Of a stretch of DNA of 44,601 nt, positions 33,854 through 42,081 are shown one piece after another. Source of the stretch: JBCBKZ01 sp039026975 (GTDB lineage: Bacteria > Bacteroidota > Bacteroidia > J057); NCBI GenBank assembly GCA_039026975.1, contig JBCCLI010000005.1:1-44601 (forward strand), written 5' to 3'. Made by a program: the position numbers and the translations under genes. The notes under the pieces are model-generated. The model did not search any database. It saw only the letters and a list, made by a program, of their open reading frames with translations, and was not told the origin of the DNA. The first letter of the stretch is position 1. Each line of letters begins with the position of its first letter.

Positions 33854-34912
33854 TTAGAGGCTATTAATCCATTCTCTGATAAGAGAAACGCCTTCTTTGT
33901 GAATGAGCTTTCTCCCAAGCTCTGGCATCATCACACCTGGATCTTCAGAATTAATCCTATAATACAGAATAGACTGTTCCGCCTTTCCCGGCTCTATGTC
34001 ATGTAGTAATCCACCAGACCCTCTGCCTGCGGCTACCGGCGTCTTTAGCATCCCCCTGGCAGTAGGGTCCTGCTGATCATACTCCAGGAATAAGCCAGTA
34101 GTACTAGCCGGGCCATCAGGATTATGACAGTGGGCGCAGTTAATGTCTAGCCAAGCCCTTGCCCGCTCTTCTAAACTCCCGCTGTTAGGATCATTCCACA
34201 CTGCCACATAGGGTATCTCATTAGCTTCCGGTAGACCATCTAATAATCCATGATTCTTCCAGAAGGCGAGTTGGTTTTCACTTCCTTCCTGATAGGACAA
34301 TGCTCCATTTAATTGTTTGGCTGAAGGCCCTATAGGAGTCATTTCTCCCCCCATACTATGGCAGCCTTTACACTGGTTCATATTAGGGAAGACGTAATTT
34401 ACTTTGCGCTTCTTCCCTCTTTCATCCTTCCAGCTTACCTCCTTCATTCCCCCGGCTACCTCCAGATAGGCTTCTGTCTGCTCTTCATTCCAGTGGTATG
34501 GAACGGCTTTCCAACCATCATCCTCATGCAATAATAGCCTGGTTTCCATCAGCTTACGGCCCTTATCCGGGGACCTATGATCTACTGGATAGTAGAAGGT
34601 CTTTATGATAACGGTTCCCTTAGGGAAGGATAAGACTCCCTTATCTTTATAGCTTGCTTGTGTTCCTTCAGGGAGCTTGATAAACCTAAGCTTTTCAGCA
34701 TAATCAGAAAATAAGGGCGTATTCAAGCTGTATGGGATTACCCCATCCGCTGGAAGTTGGTCTGCAGGATTTCCACTGAAGAAGTTATACTCACTTAACT
34801 TCATGGGATACTTTTGAAGCTTTTGTTCACCTACAGAAGGACTGTAAAAACCGCTGGATACAAACAGTCCCAGCCCCAACATAAATAGAATCCCCAAACG
34901 TAGCGTAGTCAT
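33854..34912 (-). CDS. SO2930-family diheme c-type cytochrome
   Basis: A 352-residue exported protein (hydrophobic start at residues 5-22). Two CxxCH heme-binding sites are at 181-185 (CKGCH) and 259-263 (CAHCH); GVMMPELGRKLIHKEG near the end provides Met and His residues that could be axial ligands. The N-terminal part (YNFFSGNPADQLPADGVIPY...LFSDYAEKLRFIKLPEG) is typical of the HNE_0200/SO2930 family (TIGR03806). Members regularly pair with a parallel beta-helix protein (TIGR03805); here that gene lies 13 nt upstream. A periplasmic electron-transfer or oxidase-coupled role is likely, but the reaction is unknown. Confidence 0.85.
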   Translation of the reverse strand: MTTLRLGILFMLGLGLFVSSGFYSPSVGEQKLQKYPMKLSEYNFFSGNPADQLPADGVIPYSLNTPLFSDYAEKLRFIKLPEGTQASYKDKGVLSFPKGTVIIKTFYYPVDHRSPDKGRKLMETRLLLHEDDGWKAVPYHWNEEQTEAYLEVAGGMKEVSWKDERGKKRKVNYVFPNMNQCKGCHSMGGEMTPIGPSAKQLNGALSYQEGSENQLAFWKNHGLLDGLPEANEIPYVAVWNDPNSGSLEERARAWLDINCAHCHNPDGPASTTGLFLEYDQQDPTARGMLKTPVAAGRGSGGLLHDIEPGKAEQSILYYRINSEDPGVMMPELGRKLIHKEGVSLIREWINSL

Positions 34913-34925
34913 TCTTTCCTGACAA

Positions 34926-36119
34926 TTAAGGTGATACAGCTAGTTCTGGTGCTTTTAAAGATTCCGTACTACAATCATAAGGAGCCAAGTCATAGCTTAT
35001 ATTGTTAAAATCATTGGCTGCGTCCAGATTTGTGAATCTGGCATTCTGGTTGTTTCTAATGCAAAGTACCTTATAATCTTCTCCCGCTCTCTCTTCATCT
35101 ACTATCCCGTCATATAGTATGTCAGGTACCTTTCGGCCGTACTTTAGGAAAAGTAACTTCCCTATCCGGCTACTTAGAGATGGTAGCCTTTTCTCTTTCT
35201 CAAAGCGGTTATCATGTACATAGATTTCAGAAGGATAGGGATAATAGGCTTCATCTTTAATCTCTTCTTCCGTGATGAAATAACTTATTATGGATACCCC
35301 TACCGTTTTGTGGCCTATGATATCATTCTTAAATACCTCCACCTGATTAGTTGCAAGAATCATGATTCCTGAGCCAGGAGGAACTTTTCCTACTATATTT
35401 CCCTTAGGGGCAAAATTCTTGTAGTTGTTATTCTCCACCTTATTATTAAATACCCTCACGTTACCCCCCTTCTTTTTGGGTAAGTCTGGCAAATCAAACA
35501 CAAGAATTCCTCCTGTATTTTCATAAGCATAGCAGTCATGTACATCTGCCATGGTGGTATTTTCTATTTCTATCCCGGCAACATTGTGATGGGCCGTGCT
35601 ATTTCTCACTATTACGTTATGAGACTGCCCTACATAGATCCCTGCATCTGAGGCACCTATGGCCGTACAATTATCTATTAATACATTGCTACAGTTTACA
35701 GGGTAAAATCCATAAGCTCCGTTCTTTTTGTTAGGCTTACCTGTCCACTCTACCGTGACATTCTTACAAATGAATCCATCTACGTCCATAGCTTTAATAC
35801 AATCCCCCTTAGCATCCTGGATAGTCATATCCATCATGGTGATGTGAGAAGAGTTAGTAATCCTGAGCCCCTCTGCTCCTGCCTCCTGCTTTTCAAAACT
35901 TAAAATTGTCTTTCCTTCTCCGGCACCTTTTAATACTACCCGCTTCTTTTCATCCATAGAGAGTGTTTGGGAAATGGGGTGGGTGCCTGCCTCCAGATAA
36001 ATGGTATCTCCATCTTCTGCCATGATCATTTGGGTTTGTAGCATCTTTTGGAAAGACTGGGCATGACATAGGCATGTACTGACAATTAGCCAAGTGAGTA
36101 GTAGGAGTGTTTTTTTCAT
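34926..36119 (-). CDS. Exported parallel beta-helix protein, partner of the diheme cytochrome
   Basis: A 397-residue protein with signal peptide MKKTLLLLTWLIVSTCLCHAQ. The body is a right-handed parallel beta-helix with turns marked by repeated N/D-containing motifs (ITNSSHITMMDMTIQDAKGDCIKAMD, CSNVLIDNCTAIGASDAGIYVGQSHNVIVRNSTAHHNVAGIEIENT, ACYAYENTGGILVFD). This layout matches TIGR03805, described as occurring in two-gene pairs with the diheme protein. Such folds usually bind or cut polysaccharides; no catalytic set is evident. It is divergent from the TetR gene with 100 bp between starts, and leads the two-gene operon. Confidence 0.85.
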   Translation of the reverse strand: MKKTLLLLTWLIVSTCLCHAQSFQKMLQTQMIMAEDGDTIYLEAGTHPISQTLSMDEKKRVVLKGAGEGKTILSFEKQEAGAEGLRITNSSHITMMDMTIQDAKGDCIKAMDVDGFICKNVTVEWTGKPNKKNGAYGFYPVNCSNVLIDNCTAIGASDAGIYVGQSHNVIVRNSTAHHNVAGIEIENTTMADVHDCYAYENTGGILVFDLPDLPKKKGGNVRVFNNKVENNNYKNFAPKGNIVGKVPPGSGIMILATNQVEVFKNDIIGHKTVGVSIISYFITEEEIKDEAYYPYPSEIYVHDNRFEKEKRLPSLSSRIGKLLFLKYGRKVPDILYDGIVDEERAGEDYKVLCIRNNQNARFTNLDAANDFNNISYDLAPYDCSTESLKAPELAVSP

Positions 36120-36159
36120 GATGAGTAAAGTAAAATGTTGACTTTTAGTCGTTCTAATC

Positions 36160-36190
36160 CTAAAATAACTATCAATAATAAATATAGCAA
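36160..36190 (-). promoter_or_regulatory. Promoter of the beta-helix/cytochrome operon
   Basis: On the minus strand TTG (36188-36190) and TATTTTAG (36160-36167) are 20 nt apart, matching TTG-N17-23-TAnnTTTG with one mismatch. Transcription would begin about 33 nt before the beta-helix ATG. A small GACT-TTT-AGTC palindrome (36140-36150) overlaps the transcript start. Confidence 0.5.
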
Positions 36191-36219
36191 CTACTCAATT
36201 TTTTTACCACCTACTAAAT

Positions 36220-36813
36220 ATGCCTAAAAAAAGTATTGCAGAGATAAGGAAGCAGGAGATCATTGAGCATTTCTACGCAGTTATTATTTCTGAAGGATTT
36301 GAGAATGCATCTATGGGGAAAGTGGCCAAAAGGATGGAAGTACATTCCAGTTTGCTCATCCATTACTACTCTAATAAAGAAGAGATGATACTGGCCTTAA
36401 TAGACTTTATGGTAGAAAGATATGAGCAGACCTATTTACCACTCTTAGCTGAAACCGGTTCTTCAGAAGAAAGGATACAACTAGTGCTGGATTCTCTTTT
36501 TAGTGCTACATGGGATGAGCTTACAGATTCCAGCTGCTTTTACAGCATATATCCTTTGCTGTTATTCAAAGAATCTGTCAAAGGGAAATTCCAGGAACTT
36601 TACCATAAGTTCAGTACAGTGTTAATGGATGAAATTTCGTTAGCCATTCAAGCGGGGGTAATTCCTCCAAAAGATCCTTTATTAACTGCAAGAGTATTGA
36701 TTACCATGCTAGAAGGTGCTAATTTTTATGGGAATATTTTAGATGATGCTGAGCAGAATCAGCAGTTACTGGCTGCGCTTAAGCAAGAAGCACAGCACAT
36801 GCTAAATCGTTAA
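36220..36813 (+). CDS. TetR family transcriptional regulator
   Basis: A 197-residue regulator. The helix-turn-helix is at about residues 12-58 (RKQEIIEHFYAVIISEGFENASMGKVAKRMEVHSSLLIHYYSNKEEMILAL), with the BetI-like LIHYYSNKEE signature. The C-terminal part is a helical ligand-binding domain. It is divergent from the beta-helix/cytochrome operon and 15 nt upstream of miaE, so it may control one or both; the 100-bp intergenic region carries its likely operator. Ligand unknown. Confidence 0.88.
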   Translation: MPKKSIAEIRKQEIIEHFYAVIISEGFENASMGKVAKRMEVHSSLLIHYYSNKEEMILALIDFMVERYEQTYLPLLAETGSSEERIQLVLDSLFSATWDELTDSSCFYSIYPLLLFKESVKGKFQELYHKFSTVLMDEISLAIQAGVIPPKDPLLTARVLITMLEGANFYGNILDDAEQNQQLLAALKQEAQHMLNR

Positions 36814-36828
36814 TTATAACTTTATCCT

Positions 36829-37413
36829 ATGAAACTATCCGCAGATCTTGTTATAGCCAGTCCTAAGGGATGGATAGAAGCTGTGCTGGCTGATTTTGAT
36901 GCTTTCTTGCTGGATCATGCCAACTGTGAACGTAAAGCTTCCTCCATGGCCATGAGTTTTGTGGCAAAATATCCTGACAGGCTGGAAATCATTCCTGAAC
37001 TGATTGAAACAGCCATAGAGGAGCTGGAACACTTCAGAGATGTTTACAAGATCATGGAAGAACGAGGCTTACAACTTCCTTCCCAGATGACCGAAGATTT
37101 ATACATGAAAAAACTGTTGGCTGCCTGTAGACATGGGCGGGAAGAGAGGTTTATGGATAGAATGCTACTAGCGTCTGTAGTGGAATGTAGAGGAGCGGAA
37201 AGGTTCAGAATGGTATATGAAAACCTTCCTGAAGGTAAGCTTAAAAAGTTTTATCACAGGCTCTGGGCTTCTGAAGCCAAACATGGGCATATTTTTGTAA
37301 AAATGCTCCTGAATTATTTTGAGAAAGAGCCTGTTTATAAACGGCTTGATGAGCTGATACAGGTAGAAGCTGATATACTATATAGTCTGGAACTAAAAGC
37401 TGCTTTACACTAA
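36829..37413 (+). CDS. miaE: tRNA-(ms2)io6A hydroxylase (MiaE)
   Basis: A 194-residue ferritin-like di-iron hydroxylase. Iron ligands in the right order: Glu34 (HANCERKASSMAM), Glu65 and His68 (EELEHFRDV), Glu119 (VVECRGAERF) and Glu149 with His152 (ASEAKHGHIF). MiaE uses O2 to hydroxylate the isopentenyl group of 2-methylthio-N6-isopentenyl-adenosine at position 37 of tRNAs. Length is normal for the family. It follows the TetR gene by 15 nt on the same strand and precedes the hybrid histidine kinase by 91 nt. Confidence 0.88.
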   Translation: MKLSADLVIASPKGWIEAVLADFDAFLLDHANCERKASSMAMSFVAKYPDRLEIIPELIETAIEELEHFRDVYKIMEERGLQLPSQMTEDLYMKKLLAACRHGREERFMDRMLLASVVECRGAERFRMVYENLPEGKLKKFYHRLWASEAKHGHIFVKMLLNYFEKEPVYKRLDELIQVEADILYSLELKAALH

Positions 37414-37504
37414 CACTCAGCCTGTTAGGTAAGAAAGGCACCTATTTAGGTCAAGAAACCTCGGACACGATTATTTTCTTAAGGCAGGCAAGATGGGAGG
37501 TAAC

Positions 37505-39787
37505 ATGAAAAGAGAATTAACTAAGCTCAGAAGGTTCTATTTGATCGCGTTGGGGTCTATAGTCCTGGTTATTGTAGGTAGTCAAGTCATCCTTCAAAGC
37601 TTTATTCAGCTTCAGCTGGATGACAGTAAGGTCATCAATATAGCTGGTAGGCAGCGGATGTACAGTCAAAAACTGGTCAAAGGAATATTAGCTGCTCAGC
37701 ATGATCCTAGTCAGCAAGACACCTACCTAAAAGAAGTCGAAAGTATACTTGAGGACTGGATTACTTGCCATCAAGCCTTACAATTTGGGAATGAAGAGAT
37801 GGGGATAGGCCCTGTTCAGAGTGCTGTTATAGACAGCATGTTTTATGATATTTCCCCCTACCAAAAACAAATGTCTGTAGCAGTACAATCTGCTGTAGAC
37901 GGCCTATCAGAGGGGCGGGACATAGCCCCATTCCTCCGCATTCTGTTCACTAATGAGCAAGAGTTCCTTCCCAGGATGGATAGAATTGTAGGGCAGTTTG
38001 ATAAAGAGTCCTCTATGGGAATTTCGTGGGTCAAAAATCTAGAAGTAGCCCTGGCTGTGCTGGCGCTCATTGTCCTATTATTAGAAGGTATATTCATCTT
38101 CCGGCCTGTGTTTAAGAGTCTTTCCACTTCTTTTAAAAGTCAAAAAGAAACGGAAGAGAAGCTTCTGAAACAAAATGAAGGACTTAGGATAGCTCAACAG
38201 GAGGCAGAAGCTGCCAGCAGGGCCAAGTCTCGCTTCCTGGCCAACATGAGCCATGAAATTCGGACCCCCATGAATGGTATCATAGGCATGACCAGCCTAC
38301 TATCTAATACCTCCTTGGACCTGGAACAGTTTGAGCTGTTAGACACCGTAAGAAGAAGTGCGGATAATCTTTTGGTGATCCTCAATGATATTTTAGATTT
38401 CTCCAAGATAGAAGCCGGTAAGATTCATCTTGAAGCTCACCACTATTCTCTTAGAAAAGTAATAGAAGAATCCCTAGATCTACTAGGCCCGGCAGCTGAC
38501 CAAAAAGGACTGGATACCCTCTACAACTGGGATGTATCTATTACCAGAGAAGAGTATGAGTTTGATTCTACGCGTTTAAGACAGGTATTTCTGAACCTCA
38601 TAGGAAATGCGATCAAGTTTACCTCTGCAGGCCAGGTTCAGGTCAATACCACTAAGGTAGAGGAGAATGATACCCACACCATTTTTGAAATCCATGTGAT
38701 TGATTCCGGAATAGGGATTCCTCCGGAGAAGCTGAAAAATCTTTTTCAAGCTTTTCAACAGGCTGACAGTAGCACCACTCGTAAGTTTGGGGGAACCGGC
38801 TTAGGCCTGGTTATCAGTAAAAAGCTAATAGAACTCATGGGGGGAGAAATGAAGGTAAAAAGTGAAGAGGGCAAGGGATCAGACTTTTATTTTACCATTC
38901 CCCTGAAGAAGAGTTCGCTCCAGGAACAGAAGCCTTTCCTGGGTGTCAAAACGCTAAAAGGGAAAACAGCCCTTATCGTAGATGATAACACAGCAAATAG
39001 GGCACTATTAGAGAAGCTGTGCCTTAGCTGGGGAATGGAGTATGTATCAGCAGAAGATGGGCATCAGGCTAATCAGACCTGTAAGGAATTAGCCACGCCC
39101 CCAGACGTATTATTGCTGGATTTTAACATGCCAGAAATGAATGGGGATGAGCTAAACATAAAACTGAAAGAGATCCCGGGGTTTAATAATATTCCTTCTC
39201 TTCTATTATCTTCCTCAAATTACACTCCTGAGCATCCTGACTTATTTCATGCCATCTACCTAAAGCCTGTCAAACACCTTATTATCAGGAATAAGCTCAT
39301 AGCCCTCTTTTCAGGGGTTGACAGCTCTGAAAAAGAAAGTAAGAAGGTACGTAAGAATGATATAGACGGGTTATTTTCCCAGAAATATCCACTTTCCATC
39401 TTGGTGGCTGAGGATAATAAGGTCAACCAGAAGTATATCACCAAAGTATTTTCCCGCCTGGGATATGAGATTCAAGTGGTGGATAATGGCCAGAAAGTAC
39501 TGGATGTCCTTGTACAGGAAAGCTATGATCTCATATTCATGGACTTAAATATGCCGGTAATGGATGGTATCAGTAGTACCTTACGCATACGGTCTGATGA
39601 GAACCTACATCCACAGCCTGTCATTATAGCCATGACTGCCAACGCTTTTTCAGATGACAAGGAGAGGTGCATGGAAGCAGGAATGAATGACTACCTCAGT
39701 AAGCCTGCAAAAATTGAAGATATCATTCAGCTGACCCAAAAATGGGCTGATAAGATTAAGCAGGAAAAAGCCAGTTCTTCGGATTAG
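37505..39787 (+). CDS. Hybrid sensor histidine kinase with two receiver domains
   Basis: Layout counted from Met at 37505 (760 residues): transmembrane segment about 12-32, a periplasmic PilJ-type sensing segment with INIAGRQRMYSQK (about 45-57), second transmembrane segment about 177-200, a coiled linker, HisKA with phosphorylated His250 (NMSHEIRTPMNG), HATPase with NLIGNAIKF and GGTGLGLVISK, and two receivers with Asp539 (VLLLDFNMPEMNG) and Asp680 (IFMDLNMPVMDG). An in-frame ATG 12 nt upstream is also possible; GGAGGT lies just 3 nt before the chosen ATG. It has no DNA-binding output, so an unlinked partner is expected. Signal unknown. It precedes gmk by 24 nt. Confidence 0.9.
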   Translation: MKRELTKLRRFYLIALGSIVLVIVGSQVILQSFIQLQLDDSKVINIAGRQRMYSQKLVKGILAAQHDPSQQDTYLKEVESILEDWITCHQALQFGNEEMGIGPVQSAVIDSMFYDISPYQKQMSVAVQSAVDGLSEGRDIAPFLRILFTNEQEFLPRMDRIVGQFDKESSMGISWVKNLEVALAVLALIVLLLEGIFIFRPVFKSLSTSFKSQKETEEKLLKQNEGLRIAQQEAEAASRAKSRFLANMSHEIRTPMNGIIGMTSLLSNTSLDLEQFELLDTVRRSADNLLVILNDILDFSKIEAGKIHLEAHHYSLRKVIEESLDLLGPAADQKGLDTLYNWDVSITREEYEFDSTRLRQVFLNLIGNAIKFTSAGQVQVNTTKVEENDTHTIFEIHVIDSGIGIPPEKLKNLFQAFQQADSSTTRKFGGTGLGLVISKKLIELMGGEMKVKSEEGKGSDFYFTIPLKKSSLQEQKPFLGVKTLKGKTALIVDDNTANRALLEKLCLSWGMEYVSAEDGHQANQTCKELATPPDVLLLDFNMPEMNGDELNIKLKEIPGFNNIPSLLLSSSNYTPEHPDLFHAIYLKPVKHLIIRNKLIALFSGVDSSEKESKKVRKNDIDGLFSQKYPLSILVAEDNKVNQKYITKVFSRLGYEIQVVDNGQKVLDVLVQESYDLIFMDLNMPVMDGISSTLRIRSDENLHPQPVIIAMTANAFSDDKERCMEAGMNDYLSKPAKIEDIIQLTQKWADKIKQEKASSSD

Positions 39788-39811
39788 GTCATTTTTTATA
39801 TACCTTTGCTC

Positions 39812-40390
39812 ATGGAAATGAAACAGGGCAAAGTGTTCATAATTTCTGCCCCTAGCGGAGCTGGAAAGTCAACTTTAGCGAGAATCCTCCTACAGAAATA
39901 CGATTTTTTTGAGTTTTCCATTTCTGCTACCACAAGGCCTCCCAGATCATATGAAACAGAAGGGGTAGACTATCATTTCCTTTCAGCAGATATATTTCGT
40001 CAAAAGATCATGGATCATGCCTTCCTGGAATGGGAAGAGGTCTATCCAGGTAGGTTTTATGGAACCTTACAAGCAGAAGTAGATAGGATTTTGGCAGCAG
40101 GCAGGTATCCTGTGTTTGATGTGGATGTAGAGGGGGGACTTAGTATAAAGGAGAAATATGCAGAACAGGCCGTATCCATCTTCATTATGCCTCCCAGCAG
40201 AGAAATACTAAAAGACCGGCTGAGAAAACGGGGTACTGAATCTGAATCAGATATTGAGAAAAGATATAAGAAAGCGGAGGTAGAAATAGCCTATGCCAGT
40301 AGATATGACCATGTGGTGTTAAATGATGAGCTTGACCATGCTGTCTCCCAGCTCATGAGTATAGTAGATTCTCACTTACAAAAAGCCTGA
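39812..40390 (+). CDS. gmk: Guanylate kinase
   Basis: A 192-residue enzyme that phosphorylates GMP or dGMP with ATP. The P-loop is SAPSGAGKST (residues 12-21), and the GMP-binding region contains the typical S-A-T-T-R-P-P-R with the following GVDYHFLS, EWEEVYPGRFYGT and FDVDVEGGLSIKE. The frame opens with TTG at 39806, but ATG 39812 (or 39818) is preferred. In many Bacteroidota yicC precedes gmk; here a hybrid kinase gene does. The six-nucleotide gap to nadD shows a joint transcript. Confidence 0.93.
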   Translation: MEMKQGKVFIISAPSGAGKSTLARILLQKYDFFEFSISATTRPPRSYETEGVDYHFLSADIFRQKIMDHAFLEWEEVYPGRFYGTLQAEVDRILAAGRYPVFDVDVEGGLSIKEKYAEQAVSIFIMPPSREILKDRLRKRGTESESDIEKRYKKAEVEIAYASRYDHVVLNDELDHAVSQLMSIVDSHLQKA

Positions 40391-40395
40391 AGTTT

Positions 40396-41022
40396 ATGGC
40401 TAAAACTATCAGTGGGTCCTTCATCCCTAGAGCTGAAAAATCACCATCCCTTTCTATTGGACTCTACTTTGGGTCTTTCAATCCGGTGCATACGGGCCAC
40501 TTAATTATAGCCCAGCACGCCCTGGAGCAGGCCAAGTTTGACTACGTATGGTTTGTCATTTCTCCTCAGAATCCTTTCAAGCAAAAAAAGAACCTTCTTC
40601 CTGCTTATGAACGCTTAAAGATGGTGGAACTAGCACTGGAAGGGAATGAACGCATGATGGCTTCAAATGTAGAATTTAGGCTCCCAAATCCTTCTTATAC
40701 CATAGATACCCTAACACACTTAGCAGATACCTATAAATCTTACGCCTTCTCTCTGATCATGGGGCAGGATAATCTCACCCATTTCCATAAGTGGAAGAAT
40801 TATGAGAGTATCTTAAAGTATTACTCGGTATGGGTATATCCGAGACCCGGCTATGTTCCCGGAGAAATAGACAGCCATGAGCATATTCATATCTTTGAAG
40901 CGCCCTTACTGGATATATCAGCCACTTATATCCGCCAGAAACTGAAGAATGGCCAGTCTGTAAGGTACTTAGTTCCTGATACCGTTTTCCAGTATATGAC
41001 ATCCGAAGCACTGTATTCCTAA
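40396..41022 (+). CDS. nadD: Nicotinate-nucleotide adenylyltransferase
   Basis: A 208-residue enzyme that joins ATP and nicotinate mononucleotide to give deamido-NAD. The nucleotidyl-transferase signature is GLYFGSFNPVHTGHL (residues 22-36, T/H-x-G-H at 32-35), and the second motif is ISATYIRQKLKNGQSV near the end. It has an N-terminal extension of about 20 residues compared with the usual start; an alternative start closer to the strand is not evident. It lies between gmk and pssA with very short gaps, a common cluster in this phylum. Confidence 0.93.
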   Translation: MAKTISGSFIPRAEKSPSLSIGLYFGSFNPVHTGHLIIAQHALEQAKFDYVWFVISPQNPFKQKKNLLPAYERLKMVELALEGNERMMASNVEFRLPNPSYTIDTLTHLADTYKSYAFSLIMGQDNLTHFHKWKNYESILKYYSVWVYPRPGYVPGEIDSHEHIHIFEAPLLDISATYIRQKLKNGQSVRYLVPDTVFQYMTSEALYS

Positions 41023-41031
41023 TCCACAGAT

Positions 41032-41760
41032 ATGAAATTAGTCCGTCAAATTCCGAATCTCATTACCCTCCTAAACCTGGGATTTGGTCTTATAGCTGTA
41101 TGGCTGGTTCTGATTGGGGAAATAGGAATAGCTTCTCTCTTTATGCTCTTGGCACTGGTTTGTGATTATGCTGACGGATGGGTAGCCAGGATATTAAACG
41201 CCGCCTCAGATATAGGGAAAGAATTAGATTCTTTAGCGGATCTGGTAAGTTTTGGGGTAGTACCCGGCTTTATGATGGCCGCTTTACTGCAGCGCTCCGT
41301 ATCTCCTACTGCTGAAACTATGATTTGGCCTCCTCAGGAGTTTTCCCTGTGGGCAGTTGGCTTATTAATTCCCCTTTCATCAGCCCTTAGGCTAGCTAAG
41401 TTTAATATTAGCACTAACCAGACCTATTCTTTTATTGGGCTCCCTACCCCGGCTAATGCTATCTTGATAGCCTCTCTTGCCCTTACCGTTTACCTAAGTC
41501 CAGCTAACTGGCTAGGCGTTTTTCTCCAGCAACCCGAGGTGCTAGTGGTCCTCACCCTGCTATCAGCTTATTTAATGCAAGCAAATATTTCTCTGTTTTC
41601 TTTCAAGTTTTCCTCCTACGGCTGGGCTGAAAATAAGATCAGATATATTTTTATTCTGCTCTGTTTGATCTTACTTGGCATTTTTCAGTATCATGCTATC
41701 CCCTTGTTAATTTTCCTGTATATTGCGCTCTCTTTAATTTTTCGTCCAAAACATCTGTAA
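41032..41760 (+). CDS. pssA: CDP-diacylglycerol-serine O-phosphatidyltransferase
   Basis: A 242-residue membrane enzyme with about eight hydrophobic segments. The CDP-alcohol phosphotransferase motif is complete: Asp48-Gly49-x2-Ala52-Arg53-x8-Gly62-x3-Asp66-x3-Asp70. It makes phosphatidylserine, the precursor of phosphatidylethanolamine, from CDP-diacylglycerol and serine. The start is 10 nt after nadD's stop. No psd gene is seen in the window. Confidence 0.9.
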   Translation: MKLVRQIPNLITLLNLGFGLIAVWLVLIGEIGIASLFMLLALVCDYADGWVARILNAASDIGKELDSLADLVSFGVVPGFMMAALLQRSVSPTAETMIWPPQEFSLWAVGLLIPLSSALRLAKFNISTNQTYSFIGLPTPANAILIASLALTVYLSPANWLGVFLQQPEVLVVLTLLSAYLMQANISLFSFKFSSYGWAENKIRYIFILLCLILLGIFQYHAIPLLIFLYIALSLIFRPKHL

Positions 41761-41770
41761 GCTTACTGTA

Positions 41771-42022
41771 GTGAAATACAAAGTTTCAGTCCATATTATG
41801 CCTAGAGAAGAAATTCTTGATCCGCAGGGAAAAGCAGCACTGCTAGGCCTTCATAACCTGGGGTTTGATAGCATAGGACAGGTACGCATAGGAAAACAGA
41901 TTGAGCTGGAGCTTATTGCAAGTGATGAAGCACAGGCGAAACAGATGGTAGAGTCAGCCTGTAAAAAGATGCTGGCTAATACTGTGATGGAACAATACTC
42001 ATTCTCCATAAAACAGGCCTAA
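41771..42022 (+). CDS. purS: Phosphoribosylformylglycinamidine synthase subunit PurS
   Basis: An 83-residue protein with the PurS pattern: VSVHIMPREEILDPQGKAA near the start, GFDSIGQVRIGKQIELEL, and CKKMLANTVMEQYSF near the end. PurS bridges PurL and PurQ in the three-part FGAM synthase of the purine pathway, where it is needed for ammonia channelling. The start codon is GTG (41771), 10 nt after pssA. It is separated from any purL or purQ and inserted between pssA and lysA; its presence implies that this organism has a small-type PurL and a separate PurQ elsewhere. Confidence 0.88.
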   Translation: MKYKVSVHIMPREEILDPQGKAALLGLHNLGFDSIGQVRIGKQIELELIASDEAQAKQMVESACKKMLANTVMEQYSFSIKQA

Positions 42023-42081
42023 TGTGTTACTAACCCCACGTATTTTTTAACCATTTAATATACTTTAACATCCAAGCGATT

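Noticed and set aside
37493..39787. Hybrid histidine kinase considered as a one-component hybrid regulator with DNA-binding output
   Set aside because: The protein ends after the second receiver domain; there is no AraC or other DNA-binding domain.
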